A stretch of DNA of 64,000 nt from Sphingomonas sp. SCN 67-18. Its GTDB lineage: Bacteria; Pseudomonadota; Alphaproteobacteria; Sphingomonadales; Sphingomonadaceae. A model generated the notes under the pieces. It ran no database searches and had not been told where the DNA came from. It saw nothing but the letters and a program-made list of their open reading frames with translations. Of this stretch, positions 34,978-42,998 are shown piece after piece. The stretch covers positions 1 through 64,000 of the forward strand of contig NZ_MEFG01000024.1 in NCBI RefSeq assembly GCF_001724715.1. The letters are read 5' to 3'. The first letter of the stretch is position 1. Every line of letters starts with the position of its first letter. Made by a program: the position numbers and the translations under genes.

Positions 34978-35877
34978 TTAGCCAGCAGCGCGCAAAATCC
35001 CCGCAAGCAATTCAAAATCCTTGTGGCGAGGACTGCCGCGCCGCCATGCCAGCGCGATCTGGCGAGACGGATGATCGGCATCCAACGGCCGGGCGATAAT
35101 GTCTGTATTGTCCAATATGCCCGCGTTCAGCGCCATTTCCGGCAGCATGGTGATGCCCAGCCCGTTATCGACCATCTGCACCAGCGTGTGCAGCGATGTG
35201 CCCAGCATGGTCGCCTCCGCCCGCAATTCCGGCCGGTTGCAGGCCGCCAGCGCATGATCCTTCAGGCAATGCCCGTCCTCCAGCAGCAGCAGGCGGGTCT
35301 CGTCGATCGCCTCGGGCGGGATGGACGGCGGCGGATCGTGCGGCTCGCCCTTGGGGAAGGCCACGAACAGCCGGTCGTCGAACAGCGGCGCCGCCTCGAT
35401 CTCCCCGCAGGCATAGGGCAGGGCGAGCAGCACGCAATCGACCTGGCCGCGGTGCAGGGATTCGCAGGCCGCGCCGCTTGGCTCCTCGCGCAGATAGAGT
35501 TTCAGTTCCGGGCGCTCGCGGCGCAGGCGCGGCAGGATGCGCGGCAACAGGAAGGGCGCGATGGTGGGGATCACGCTCATCCGCATCTCGCCGGAAAGCG
35601 GCTTGCCGGCGGCGCGGGCCATGTCGCTCAGTTCCTCGGCCTCGCGCAGCACCTTGCGTGCCTTTTCCGCGATCGATTCGCCGAGCGGGGTGAACCGCAC
35701 CACCCGCCGGGTGCGCTCGACCAGCGTGATGCCGATCAGCGATTCGAGCTCGCGAATCCCGGCCGACAGAGTGGACTGGGTGACGAAGCAAGCATCAGCC
35801 GCGCGGCCGAAATGGCCGTGCTCGCTGAGCGCGACCAGATATTGCAATTGCTTGAGAGTCGGCAGGTAGGTGGACAT
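34978..35877 (-). CDS. oxyR: Hydrogen peroxide sensor OxyR (LysR family)
   Basis: 299 residues. The N-terminal helix-turn-helix has FGRAADACFVTQSTLSAGIRELE. The regulatory domain has EDGHCLKDHALAACN, whose two Cys (204 and 213) match the redox pair C199/C208 of E. coli OxyR in spacing and context, so it should form the peroxide-induced disulfide. It diverges from ahpC, its usual target. Confidence 0.93.
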   Translation of the reverse strand: MSTYLPTLKQLQYLVALSEHGHFGRAADACFVTQSTLSAGIRELESLIGITLVERTRRVVRFTPLGESIAEKARKVLREAEELSDMARAAGKPLSGEMRMSVIPTIAPFLLPRILPRLRRERPELKLYLREEPSGAACESLHRGQVDCVLLALPYACGEIEAAPLFDDRLFVAFPKGEPHDPPPSIPPEAIDETRLLLLEDGHCLKDHALAACNRPELRAEATMLGTSLHTLVQMVDNGLGITMLPEMALNAGILDNTDIIARPLDADHPSRQIALAWRRGSPRHKDFELLAGILRAAG

Positions 35878-35892
35878 GGGCTGAACGCCTTA

Positions 35893-35937
35893 ATCGATCA
35901 ATGGAACCGGAATAATCGATTGGATAACTTTAATCCA
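35893..35937. promoter_or_regulatory. Probable OxyR binding region between oxyR and ahpC
   Basis: Two ATCGAT boxes 22 bp apart and the dyad TGGAT-AACTTTA-ATCCA (35921-35937) lie in the divergent oxyR-ahpC gap. The half-site spacing of about 11 and 22 bp suits a LysR-type tetramer. The match to the enteric ATAG-N7-CTAT pattern is poor, so the exact site is uncertain. Confidence 0.5.
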
Positions 35938-36022
35938 CCCCGTTAGACAGCATATCGCAGTCACGGCGCGGCATCGCACCGCGGCGACCCGTTTTTCCAC
36001 CGTCCCCCAAGAGGAGATATTG

Positions 36023-36565
36023 ATGCTTACCGTTGGCGATAAACTTCCCGAATTCACCGTTCCCGTCCAGCAGGGCACCAATGCGCTCCCGGCCGGCGAG
36101 ACGCTGAGCCACGACAGCTTCCCCGGCAAGTGGAAGGTGATCTTCTACTGGCCGAAGGACTTCACCTTCGTCTGCCCGACCGAGATCGTCGGCTATGGCG
36201 ACCTGAAGCAGGACTTTGCGGACCGCGACGCCGTGCTGATCGGCGCGTCGACCGACACCGCCCATGTCCACCTCGCCTGGCGCAAGTCGGACGAGCAGCT
36301 CGCCAAGGCGGATTTCCCGTGGCTGGCCGACAACGGCAAGGTGCTGGCGGATGCGCTGGGCATCGTCCACGCCGATGAAGCGGTCGCGCTGCGCGCCACC
36401 TTCATCGTCGATCCGGACAATGTGATCCAGCACGTCACCATCAACGGCCTGAACGTCGGCCGCAACCCGCAGGAAACCCTGCGCGTGCTCGACGCCCTGC
36501 AGACCGACGAGCTGTGCCCGTGCAACTGGAACAAGGGTGAGGACGTGCTGCACGTCGCAGCCTGA
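36023..36565 (+). CDS. ahpC: Alkyl hydroperoxide reductase, peroxiredoxin AhpC
   Basis: 180 residues. The peroxidatic Cys51 is in DFTFVCPTE and the resolving Cys165 in DELCPCNWNK. The CxC at 165-167 resembles the three-Cys mycobacterial AhpC that works with AhpD. It reduces peroxides and alkyl hydroperoxides. GAGGAG precedes the ATG at 36023 (a TTG at 36020 is less likely). ahpD follows after a terminator, and no ahpF is in the window. Confidence 0.96.
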   Translation: MLTVGDKLPEFTVPVQQGTNALPAGETLSHDSFPGKWKVIFYWPKDFTFVCPTEIVGYGDLKQDFADRDAVLIGASTDTAHVHLAWRKSDEQLAKADFPWLADNGKVLADALGIVHADEAVALRATFIVDPDNVIQHVTINGLNVGRNPQETLRVLDALQTDELCPCNWNKGEDVLHVAA

Positions 36566-36621
36566 TCCATCCGGGTCCGGCCACCGCTTCACCGATGCGG
36601 CGGCCGGTTCCAGGCCCCCGA

Positions 36622-36655
36622 GGGCGCGGGGACCGTGGGTTTCCGCGCCCTTTTT
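36622..36655 (+). terminator. Terminator between ahpC and ahpD
   Basis: GGGCGCGG pairs with CCGCGCCC, followed by TTTTT. It is 57 bases after ahpC and 24 before ahpD, so it may lower ahpD expression relative to ahpC. Confidence 0.82.
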
Positions 36656-36678
36656 ATCGACCTTATGGAGTGACCCAA

Positions 36679-37200
36679 ATGTCCTTGAAGACGTTCGCCG
36701 AAGCCTTGCCGGAATTCGCCAAGGACCTGCGGCTCAACCTGAATTCCATGCTGGGCGATCAGCAGCTGGGCGACCAGCGCAAGTTCGGCCTGCTGCTCGC
36801 CTGCGCGCACGGCACCGGCTATCGCCCGCTCGTCGACGCGACAGAGGCCGAGGTGGCTGACCAGCTTTCTCCCGAGGCGGCCAATGCGGCGCGGGCGGCG
36901 GCGGCGATCATGGCGATGAACAACGTCTATTACCGCTTCGTCCACCTGGCCAGTAACAAGGAATATGGCCAGTTGCCGGCCAAGCTGCGGATGAACGTGA
37001 TCGGCAATCCGGGCATCGACAAGGCGGATTTCGAGCTGTTCAGCCTCGCCGTCTCCGCCCAGAACGGCTGCGGCATGTGCATCGACAGCCATGAAAAGGT
37101 GCTGAAGCAGCACGGCGTCAATGCCGAGACGATCCAGGCCGCAGCCCGCATCGGCGCGGTGATGAAGGCGGTCGCGACCGTCCACGCCGCCGCGGCGTGA
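36679..37200 (+). CDS. ahpD: Alkyl hydroperoxide reductase AhpD
   Basis: 173 residues with the CxxC active site QNGCGMCIDSHEK (Cys131, Cys134) and the nearby His residues of the AhpD/CMD fold. In mycobacteria AhpD passes electrons from lipoylated dihydrolipoamide succinyltransferase to AhpC; the same route is likely here. The N-terminal third follows the long AhpD form. Confidence 0.95.
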   Translation: MSLKTFAEALPEFAKDLRLNLNSMLGDQQLGDQRKFGLLLACAHGTGYRPLVDATEAEVADQLSPEAANAARAAAAIMAMNNVYYRFVHLASNKEYGQLPAKLRMNVIGNPGIDKADFELFSLAVSAQNGCGMCIDSHEKVLKQHGVNAETIQAAARIGAVMKAVATVHAAAA

Positions 37201-37211
37201 AGTCTGTCCTG

Positions 37212-37235
37212 CCATCCCGGCGCAAGCCGGGGTGG
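37212..37235. repeat. Palindromic intergenic element, REP-like
   Basis: CCATCCCGGC-GCAA-GCCGGGGTGG is a 10-bp stem (one T-G pair) with a 4-base loop. It resembles the widespread CATCCCGGC-loop-GCCGGG intergenic palindrome of alphaproteobacteria and probably acts as a terminator for the convergent ahpD and tauE genes. No second copy is seen in the window. Confidence 0.5.
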
Positions 37236-37239
37236 CGGA

Positions 37240-38010
37240 TCAGCTGAGATATTTGATGATACTGTAGGCGCTGGTCAGCGTCAGCACCACGCCGACCATG
37301 GTGAGCAGCGCCTTTGCCGGCACGCGCTTGGCGATGATCGCGCCGAAGGGCGCGGCCAGCACCCCGCCGATCAGCAGGCCCACCGTCGCCACGGTGAACG
37401 CCTTGAAGCCCAGCGTGGCGATGAAGGTGGCGGAAATCGTCACGGTCAGGAAGAATTCGACCGTGTTGACCGTGCCGATGGTGGTGCGCGGCTGCGCGCC
37501 CTGGACCAGCAGGTTGCTGGTCACCACCGGGCCCCAGCCGCCGCCGCCGGCCGCGTCCAGAAAGCCGCCGGCCAGGCCCAGCGGCTCGATGACCTTGGGT
37601 TCCTTGTGGCTGTGCGGCGGGTAACGCAGCCCGCGCACCAGCAGATAGATGCCGATCGCCGCCAGATAAGTCATCACGAAGGGGCGGGCGACCTCCGCAT
37701 GGATGTTGCTCAGCACATAGGCGCCCAGCACCCCGCCGATCACGCCCGGAATGAGCAGCCGGAAGAACAGCCGCCAGTTCACATTGCGGTGAATGACATG
37801 GCTGATCCCCGACGCGGCGGTGGTGAAGCTTTCGACCAGATGGACGCTGGCCGAGGCGGTGGCGGGCGAAACGCCCAAAATGGCGACGAGAACCGTGTTG
37901 GAGATGACGCCGAAGGCCATGCCGAGCGCGCCGTCCACCAGCTGCGCGGCAAAACCCACGAGGATGAAGGGCAGGAGCATGGAATAATCGAAACTGGCAA
38001 AATCAATCAT
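37240..38010 (-). CDS. TauE/SafE-family sulfite or anion exporter
   Basis: 256 residues with about eight membrane segments in two related halves: VDGALGMAFGVISNTVLV and ATASASVHLVESFTTAASG in the first, FLDAAGGGGWGPVVTSNLL and TTIGTVNTVEFFLTVTISAT in the second. The family exports sulfite and other sulfur compounds. It faces cysE across 165 bases, which supports a sulfur role. Confidence 0.9.
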   Translation of the reverse strand: MIDFASFDYSMLLPFILVGFAAQLVDGALGMAFGVISNTVLVAILGVSPATASASVHLVESFTTAASGISHVIHRNVNWRLFFRLLIPGVIGGVLGAYVLSNIHAEVARPFVMTYLAAIGIYLLVRGLRYPPHSHKEPKVIEPLGLAGGFLDAAGGGGWGPVVTSNLLVQGAQPRTTIGTVNTVEFFLTVTISATFIATLGFKAFTVATVGLLIGGVLAAPFGAIIAKRVPAKALLTMVGVVLTLTSAYSIIKYLS

Positions 38011-38049
38011 CAGGGCGCTCCCGCCGGGAATTTGAACGCCGCTTTTGCT

Positions 38050-38070
38050 TTGTCCGGTCCCATGGGACAA
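38050..38070. promoter_or_regulatory. Inverted repeat between tauE and cysE
   Basis: TTGTCC-N9-GGACAA lies in the divergent gap of two sulfur-related genes. It could be a regulator site for either gene. The protein that would bind it cannot be named. Confidence 0.35.
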
Positions 38071-38175
38071 GAAAGATCGCCTTTTGCGACTCAAAGGGTA
38101 TCGCCATGCCGGGTGGCAATTGGGATAGTGTGAGACTAAATAGCGCGCCTGAGCGGCCTCGATTGGAGCATGGGG

Positions 38176-38880
38176 ATGGCAAGCCGGCTGACCGACTATC
38201 TGGATTCGATCCGCGCGCGTGACCCCGCGCCGCGTTCGAACTGGGAGATCCTGCTTTATCCCGGCGTGCTGGCCGTGGGGCTGCACCGCGTGGCCCACTG
38301 GCTGTTCGAGGGAAAGCTGTTCTTCCTCGCCCGGCTGGTCAACCATCTGGCGCGTTTCCTGACCGCCATCGACATCCATCCCGGCGCGAAGATCGGCCGG
38401 AACCTGTTCATCGATCACGGCTTCACCGTCATCGGCGAGACTGCCGAGATCGGCGACAATGTGACCATCTATCAGTGCGTTACCCTGGGCGGCACCAACC
38501 CGGCGGATGGCGTTGCGGGCAAGCGGCACCCGACGATCAGCGACGGCGTGATCATCGGGTCCGGCGCGCAGGTGCTCGGGCCGATCACGGTCGGCGCGCA
38601 GGCGCGGATCGGCGCCAATGCCGTCGTCACCCGCGACGTGCTGGAGGGCGCGGTGATGGTGGGCATCCCCGCGCGCCAGACGCAAGTGGACGGGCAGCAA
38701 TATCAGAAAGGCTTCGTCCCCTACGGCACGCCGTGCAGCGAATTGTTCGACCCGGCGACTCAGAAGCTGGAGATCATGCGCTGCGAGCTGGCGGCGATGC
38801 AGAAATGCATCGATGCGCTGATGGCTGAACGCGCGGATGCGTCGCCGACCGAGAAGGCGCGCCAAGACCTGTTCGGGTGA
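38176..38880 (+). CDS. cysE: Serine O-acetyltransferase
   Basis: Acetylates serine, the first step of cysteine synthesis. 234 residues. The left-handed beta-helix shows HPGAKIGRNLFIDHGFTVIGE and GDNVTIYQCVTLGGT, with the active-site His of the family. I preferred the ATG at 38176, since GGAG is 7 bases upstream; 38170 is too close. The stop overlaps the DUF2794 start. Confidence 0.95.
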   Translation: MASRLTDYLDSIRARDPAPRSNWEILLYPGVLAVGLHRVAHWLFEGKLFFLARLVNHLARFLTAIDIHPGAKIGRNLFIDHGFTVIGETAEIGDNVTIYQCVTLGGTNPADGVAGKRHPTISDGVIIGSGAQVLGPITVGAQARIGANAVVTRDVLEGAVMVGIPARQTQVDGQQYQKGFVPYGTPCSELFDPATQKLEIMRCELAAMQKCIDALMAERADASPTEKARQDLFG

Positions 38881-39221
38881 GCAATGTCACGCCTTTTCCG
38901 CAAGGGCGCGGCTTACCCCTGCAGACGGTGTTCGACCGGGCCGAGCTGACCCGGATCCTCGATCTCTACGGCCGCATGGTGGTGGCCGGGCATTGGCGTG
39001 ACTATGCCATCGATATGGACCGCGAGGTGGCAATCTTCTCCGCCTTTCGCCGCGCCGCCGAGCGGCCGGAATATCGCATCGAGAAGCGACCCGCGCTGCG
39101 CCAGCGCCAGGGCATGTGGGCGCTGGTGAACGAGGCCGGGATCGTGCTGAAACGCGGCCATGAGCTTGGCCCGGTTCTGGCGCCGGTCGAGCGGCGGCTG
39201 CTGAAACTGGTCGGCAATTAG
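38877..39221 (+). CDS. DUF2794 protein
   Basis: 114 residues starting at a GTG that overlaps the cysE stop. It contains the conserved LYGRMVVAGHWRDYAIDMDREVA-type core and RRPALRQRQ-like basic region (here EKRPALRQRQGMWAL) typical of this alphaproteobacterial family. Function unknown. It probably shares the cysE transcript and ends at the hairpin at 39226. Confidence 0.88.
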   Translation: MSNVTPFPQGRGLPLQTVFDRAELTRILDLYGRMVVAGHWRDYAIDMDREVAIFSAFRRAAERPEYRIEKRPALRQRQGMWALVNEAGIVLKRGHELGPVLAPVERRLLKLVGN

Positions 39222-39225
39222 GAGT

Positions 39226-39249
39226 GGGGGCGGCCGCATCCGCCCCCTT
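39226..39249. terminator. Bidirectional hairpin after the DUF2794 gene
   Basis: GGGGGCGG and CCGCCCCC flank a 6-base loop between two convergent genes, with a short TT on the plus side. Confidence 0.6.
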
Positions 39250-39261
39250 CCCACATGGCGA

Positions 39262-39897
39262 TCAGGCCAGCGAAACGGCGGTGCGGCGGCGGCGGCGGAT
39301 CGCCCCGCCGATCACCGCGAAGCCGCCGATCATCATCGCCCACATGGCCGGTTCCGGCACTACGGAGACCAGCACATTGTCCAGTGTGGCGCCGTAGAAG
39401 CCAGCTGAGCTGTCGTCAGCGGAAAAGGCCAGGTTGGTGGACGTGCCCGTCGCCACGAAGGTGAAGCTGTTGGTCTGCCAGTTCATCGCGCCAAGGCTGC
39501 CGTCCGCGGGGTGGGTGAAGACGAGCGGCCCGCCGCCGTCGATCGACACGAGCAGGTTGCGCGGCGCAGTGCCGCCGTCCGGATTGGCCGCCATGTCGAA
39601 GCTGACCGTGTAGCTTTGGCCGATGACGGTATCGAAGCTCTGCGCGATCGAGCCGATGGCGTTGCCGGCCAGGTCGATGCTGCGGATGCCCTGCGATGCT
39701 GCCCAGTAGGTGCCGATATAATCGATGCTGCCCGACGTGACCGTCCAGCCGTCGATCGCGGTGCTTGGCGAATCGATGGTGGTGAAGACGCCCGGATCGA
39801 CCGACGACATTTCGAAGCTGCCGTTGATGAGGGTTGCCGCGCTGGCCGATCCCGCCAGCAGCAGCGCGGCCGTGGCCGCTGTGATACGCGTGTACAT
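39262..39897 (-). CDS. PEPxxWA-CTERM surface protein, choice-of-anchor C type (copy 1)
   Basis: 211 residues. The signal peptide ends near GSASA, followed by a beta-rich domain with LINGSFEMSS, IDGWTVTSGSIDYIG and SIDLAGNAIGSIAQSF. The C-terminus VPEPAMWAMMIGGFAVIGGA plus an Arg cluster is the PEPxxWA-CTERM sorting signal, removed by an exosortase. A TTAACCAT half-site lies about 70 bases upstream (39966-39973). It shares its plan with copy 2. Confidence 0.9.
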   Translation of the reverse strand: MYTRITAATAALLLAGSASAATLINGSFEMSSVDPGVFTTIDSPSTAIDGWTVTSGSIDYIGTYWAASQGIRSIDLAGNAIGSIAQSFDTVIGQSYTVSFDMAANPDGGTAPRNLLVSIDGGGPLVFTHPADGSLGAMNWQTNSFTFVATGTSTNLAFSADDSSAGFYGATLDNVLVSVVPEPAMWAMMIGGFAVIGGAIRRRRRTAVSLA

Positions 39898-40033
39898 CTT
39901 ACTTTACCCCTTGGGCGCGCGAGCCGGTGGGCCCGCAAGACAAACGCCCGTCACGCTAACCCTTAGATGGTTAACGAGTTGCCCGGGGGAGGCCGGTTTT
40001 GAGGCGAGGCGGGCGATATTACCGCCGGAAACG

Positions 40034-40061
40034 AAAAAGGGCGACCCGAAGGCCGCCCTTT
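40034..40061 (-). terminator. Rho-independent terminator of PEP-CTERM copy 2
   Basis: On the minus strand AAAGGGCGGCC-TTCG-GGTCGCCCTTT is followed by TT. The stem has a UUCG tetraloop and lies 26 bases after the stop. Confidence 0.8.
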
Positions 40062-40086
40062 CCCGCTGTCGAAAGGTTTATTTCGT

Positions 40087-40743
40087 TCAGGCGATCGCGG
40101 TCTGCATCCGCGACCGGCGGCGCATCGCGCCACCGACGAGGCCGAAGCCGCCGATCATCATGGCCCAGGTGGCCGGTTCCGGCACGGGCGAGATCGACAC
40201 GTTGTCGATCGCGGCGCCGTACGGGTTGTTGGTCAGCGACTGGAACCGCAGGGTGGTCTGGCTGCCCTGGGCAGTGAACTGGAAGCGCTTCAGTTCCCAG
40301 TTCATCTGGTCGTGCGAGTCACCCTTGATGCCGGTGATGTCGGACAGCTGGATGGTCGAATTGTTGATCAACGCTTCGATCACCGCATTCTTGCCGACGC
40401 TGCCGGCGTCGGGGTTGCCCGACAGATAGTAGGTGACGGTGTAGAGCGTGCCCGCATTGGTGGCGAAGGTCTGCTCGATCCAGCCGTTGCCGTTGCCCGA
40501 CAGATCGATGCTGTGGGTGCCGTCGGCGGCTGCCCAGTAACCGTTGATCCAGTCGACCGAACCGTTGCTGACCGTCCAGCCCTGGATCGCGTTGCTCACC
40601 GCGTTCAGCGTGGTGAAGCCGCCCGACACCGGGTTGGAATAGCCATCGCTGGCGATTTCGAAGCTGCCGTTGACGATAGAAGCAGCCTGAGCCGAACCGG
40701 CCATCAGGGCTGCGGCCGCAGTGGCCATCAGGATTTTCTTCAT
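40087..40743 (-). CDS. PEPxxWA-CTERM surface protein, choice-of-anchor C type (copy 2)
   Basis: 218 residues. A signal peptide (ending GSAQA) leads to SIVNGSFEIASDG, IQGWTVSNGSVDWINGYW and SIDLSGNGNGWIEQTF, clearly the same fold as copy 1, then VPEPATWAMMIGGFGLVGGA and an Arg-rich tail. Copies 1 and 2 look like an old tandem duplication. The exosortase gene is not in the window. Confidence 0.9.
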   Translation of the reverse strand: MKKILMATAAAALMAGSAQAASIVNGSFEIASDGYSNPVSGGFTTLNAVSNAIQGWTVSNGSVDWINGYWAAADGTHSIDLSGNGNGWIEQTFATNAGTLYTVTYYLSGNPDAGSVGKNAVIEALINNSTIQLSDITGIKGDSHDQMNWELKRFQFTAQGSQTTLRFQSLTNNPYGAAIDNVSISPVPEPATWAMMIGGFGLVGGAMRRRSRMQTAIA

Positions 40744-40886
40744 ATTGTGTACCCCTATACACGACTCGCATGGGACGAGTGCTGAAGCCGCCGAATATCA
40801 AATTAACGGTTCGTAAACTACAGATTTTGAATCGAACTTCGTCCTATTTCGGCACGTCAATTCGGCGCTTTCGACCCCTGTTTTAG

Positions 40887-41945
40887 TTAATTTCGAGATT
40901 CGGCAGGTGTTTGCAAGAATTGCTGCGTTGGCGGGAGCTTGCGCTGCAAGTCGGCGGGAAGTTGGTTAACGATCAGGCCGCGCGCTTTTTGCCAGAATGC
41001 GGAGAGGAGAAGCAGCGCGGAGCCGATGACGAGCGCGGTCAGCGCGATATGGGTGCCGATGGCGCCGATCTCGCGAAACAGCACGCTGAGCGCGAACAAT
41101 ACATAGGCCAGCGCCGATACCATCAGCGCGCGCCGGTCTATGGTCAGCGCGACCATGGCCAGCCCGACATAGATGGCGACGACGGCCGATGCGGTGCCGA
41201 TCGTCGCCCGGTTGTCCAGCATCCCCAGCGCCATGAAGACGGGGTGGACGATCAGCGGGGCCGCCAGCAGGTGCAGCCAGAAGGCGACATCGGACCGGCG
41301 CGTCAGCCTGTTCCTGTCGGACATGTCCCACGCCATCGCGCCGGCGAAGGTGGCGATGCCGGCGATGAACATCACCGTGGTTGCATAATCCTCTATCTGG
41401 GGGGCCACCGAGAGCAGCAGGCCGAAAACGACCGCGATCAGCGCCGCGGCGCCCGCCGCGATGGTGATCGGCACATGGAAGCGCCGCCAGTGCAGCCATG
41501 CCGCCCCGGCTGCGATCGCGCCCGACAGGGCGAACAGCACCGCCGCGACGGAATCGCTGTCCGGCGAGATGCCGGTATCACCGATCAGGCCGGCCACCGC
41601 CGCGCCGAACACGCCGCCGACGAAGGCCAGCAGCAGCAATATGGAGGGCAGGGCCATCCGCCGGGCGCGGGTGAAATATTCCGCAAGGCCCCACGCCGCC
41701 GCCGCCACCGCGGCGCTGCCCAGCCATGGCGCGATTTCCCCGCCCATCCAGCCGACCGCGACCAGCAGCAGCACGCTGGCGATGGCGACGAAGATGTCGT
41801 TGAAACCGGATATCAGCCGGAAATGCTCTTCATCCACCAGCGGCGTGGCGCGTTGCGCCGCGACATGGTTGCGCAGCGCCATGGCCGCCTCCGGGCTGAT
41901 CGCCCCAGCCGCCACCGCCGCATCGAGATCGCTTTCGCTATACAT
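40887..41945 (-). CDS. Polytopic membrane protein with short cytoplasmic N-terminus, DUF2157-like
   Basis: 352 residues. After a 50-residue soluble start (MYSESDLDAAVAAGAISPEA) there are about ten hydrophobic segments. The N-terminal helix pair followed by membrane helices resembles DUF2157 proteins, but I am not certain. No transport or catalytic motif is visible. Confidence 0.6.
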   Translation of the reverse strand: MYSESDLDAAVAAGAISPEAAMALRNHVAAQRATPLVDEEHFRLISGFNDIFVAIASVLLLVAVGWMGGEIAPWLGSAAVAAAAWGLAEYFTRARRMALPSILLLLAFVGGVFGAAVAGLIGDTGISPDSDSVAAVLFALSGAIAAGAAWLHWRRFHVPITIAAGAAALIAVVFGLLLSVAPQIEDYATTVMFIAGIATFAGAMAWDMSDRNRLTRRSDVAFWLHLLAAPLIVHPVFMALGMLDNRATIGTASAVVAIYVGLAMVALTIDRRALMVSALAYVLFALSVLFREIGAIGTHIALTALVIGSALLLLSAFWQKARGLIVNQLPADLQRKLPPTQQFLQTPAESRN

Positions 41946-41980
41946 TGGCAGGTCCTCCCTGTGCGGGAGGATAGCACAAC

Positions 41981-42000
41981 TGTATTATCTTAACAATACA
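41981..42000. promoter_or_regulatory. Inverted repeat TGTATT-N8-AATACA
   Basis: A perfect 6-bp inverted repeat with an 8-base spacer in the AT-rich gap upstream of the polytopic membrane protein gene. It is a likely operator for an unknown repressor. Confidence 0.4.
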
Positions 42001-42023
42001 CTGGAAAAGTCAAGCGATTCCGG

Positions 42024-42923
42024 CTATTTCGCCTGCAGTTTCGACAGGATCAGCATCGCCTGTTCCGCGCCGGATTGCGGTACGGTCTCACCGGTGCGGT
42101 CGGTGATGCGGCTCCATGCGGCGGCCACCCCCTCCGGCGTGCGCTCCGCCGGGGGCAACAGCGCGCCCTGGGTCATGGTGACATAGGCGGCCTGATAGAC
42201 GCCCGCGCCCGCGCCGACGATGGCGTTGGTCGGCGCATCCTCGGACACCAGGAACAGCGCGGCGGGGGCGACATTTTCGGGCGAGAAGGCGGCGAAGGCT
42301 TCGGCCGGGAAGATATCCTCGGTCATCCGCGTGCCGGCGACGGGGGCCAGCGTGTTGACGCGGATATTATATTTCGCGCCCTCAAGGTACAGCGTCTTGG
42401 TCAGGCCGGCGAGGCCGAGCTTGGCCGCGCCGTAATTGGCCTGCCCGAAATTGCCGTAAAGGCCGGTCGACGACGCCGTCATCAGGATGCGGCCATAGGC
42501 CTGCTCGCGCATCAGGTCCCACACCGCCTTGGTGCAGTTGGCGGAACCGAGCAGGTGCACCTTCACCACCAGGTCGAAATCGGCTGGCTCCATCTTGGCG
42601 AAGCTCTTGTCGCGCAGGATGCCGGCATTGTTGATGAGGATGTGGACGCCGCCCCAGGCTTCCTTCGCCTTTGCGACCATCTCCACCATCTGCTCATATT
42701 CGGTGACGCTGCCGCCATTGGCCATGGCGGTGCCCCCGGCGGCGCGGATCTCCTCGACCACGCTCAGCGCGGCGTCGGAATGGCCGGTGCCGTCGCGCGC
42801 GCCGCCCAGATCGTTGACGACCACCTTCGCGCCCCGCCGCGCCAGCTCCAGCGCATAGGCGCGGCCCAGCCCGCCGCCCGCGCCGGTGACGATGGCCACG
42901 CGATTTTCAAAGCTGATGGTCAT
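42024..42923 (-). CDS. SDR-family dehydrogenase, MFE-2-like
   Basis: 299 residues. The cofactor motif is VTGAGGGLGRAYALELARRG, with NNAG, the catalytic SSTGLYG.FGQANYGAAK (Ser...Tyr-x3-Lys) and NDLGGARDGTG. This form is like the (3R)-hydroxyacyl-CoA dehydrogenase part of peroxisomal multifunctional enzyme 2, suggesting an acyl-CoA or steroid substrate. The C-terminal 50 residues are extra relative to short SDRs. Confidence 0.88.
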   Translation of the reverse strand: MTISFENRVAIVTGAGGGLGRAYALELARRGAKVVVNDLGGARDGTGHSDAALSVVEEIRAAGGTAMANGGSVTEYEQMVEMVAKAKEAWGGVHILINNAGILRDKSFAKMEPADFDLVVKVHLLGSANCTKAVWDLMREQAYGRILMTASSTGLYGNFGQANYGAAKLGLAGLTKTLYLEGAKYNIRVNTLAPVAGTRMTEDIFPAEAFAAFSPENVAPAALFLVSEDAPTNAIVGAGAGVYQAAYVTMTQGALLPPAERTPEGVAAAWSRITDRTGETVPQSGAEQAMLILSKLQAK

Positions 42924-42998
42924 TGCGCTTCTCCCGAAAACTGTTCGGAAGGTGCATTAACCCGTCAGGGCATCAGCGCAAGCGGCGCGCGCTGGCGC

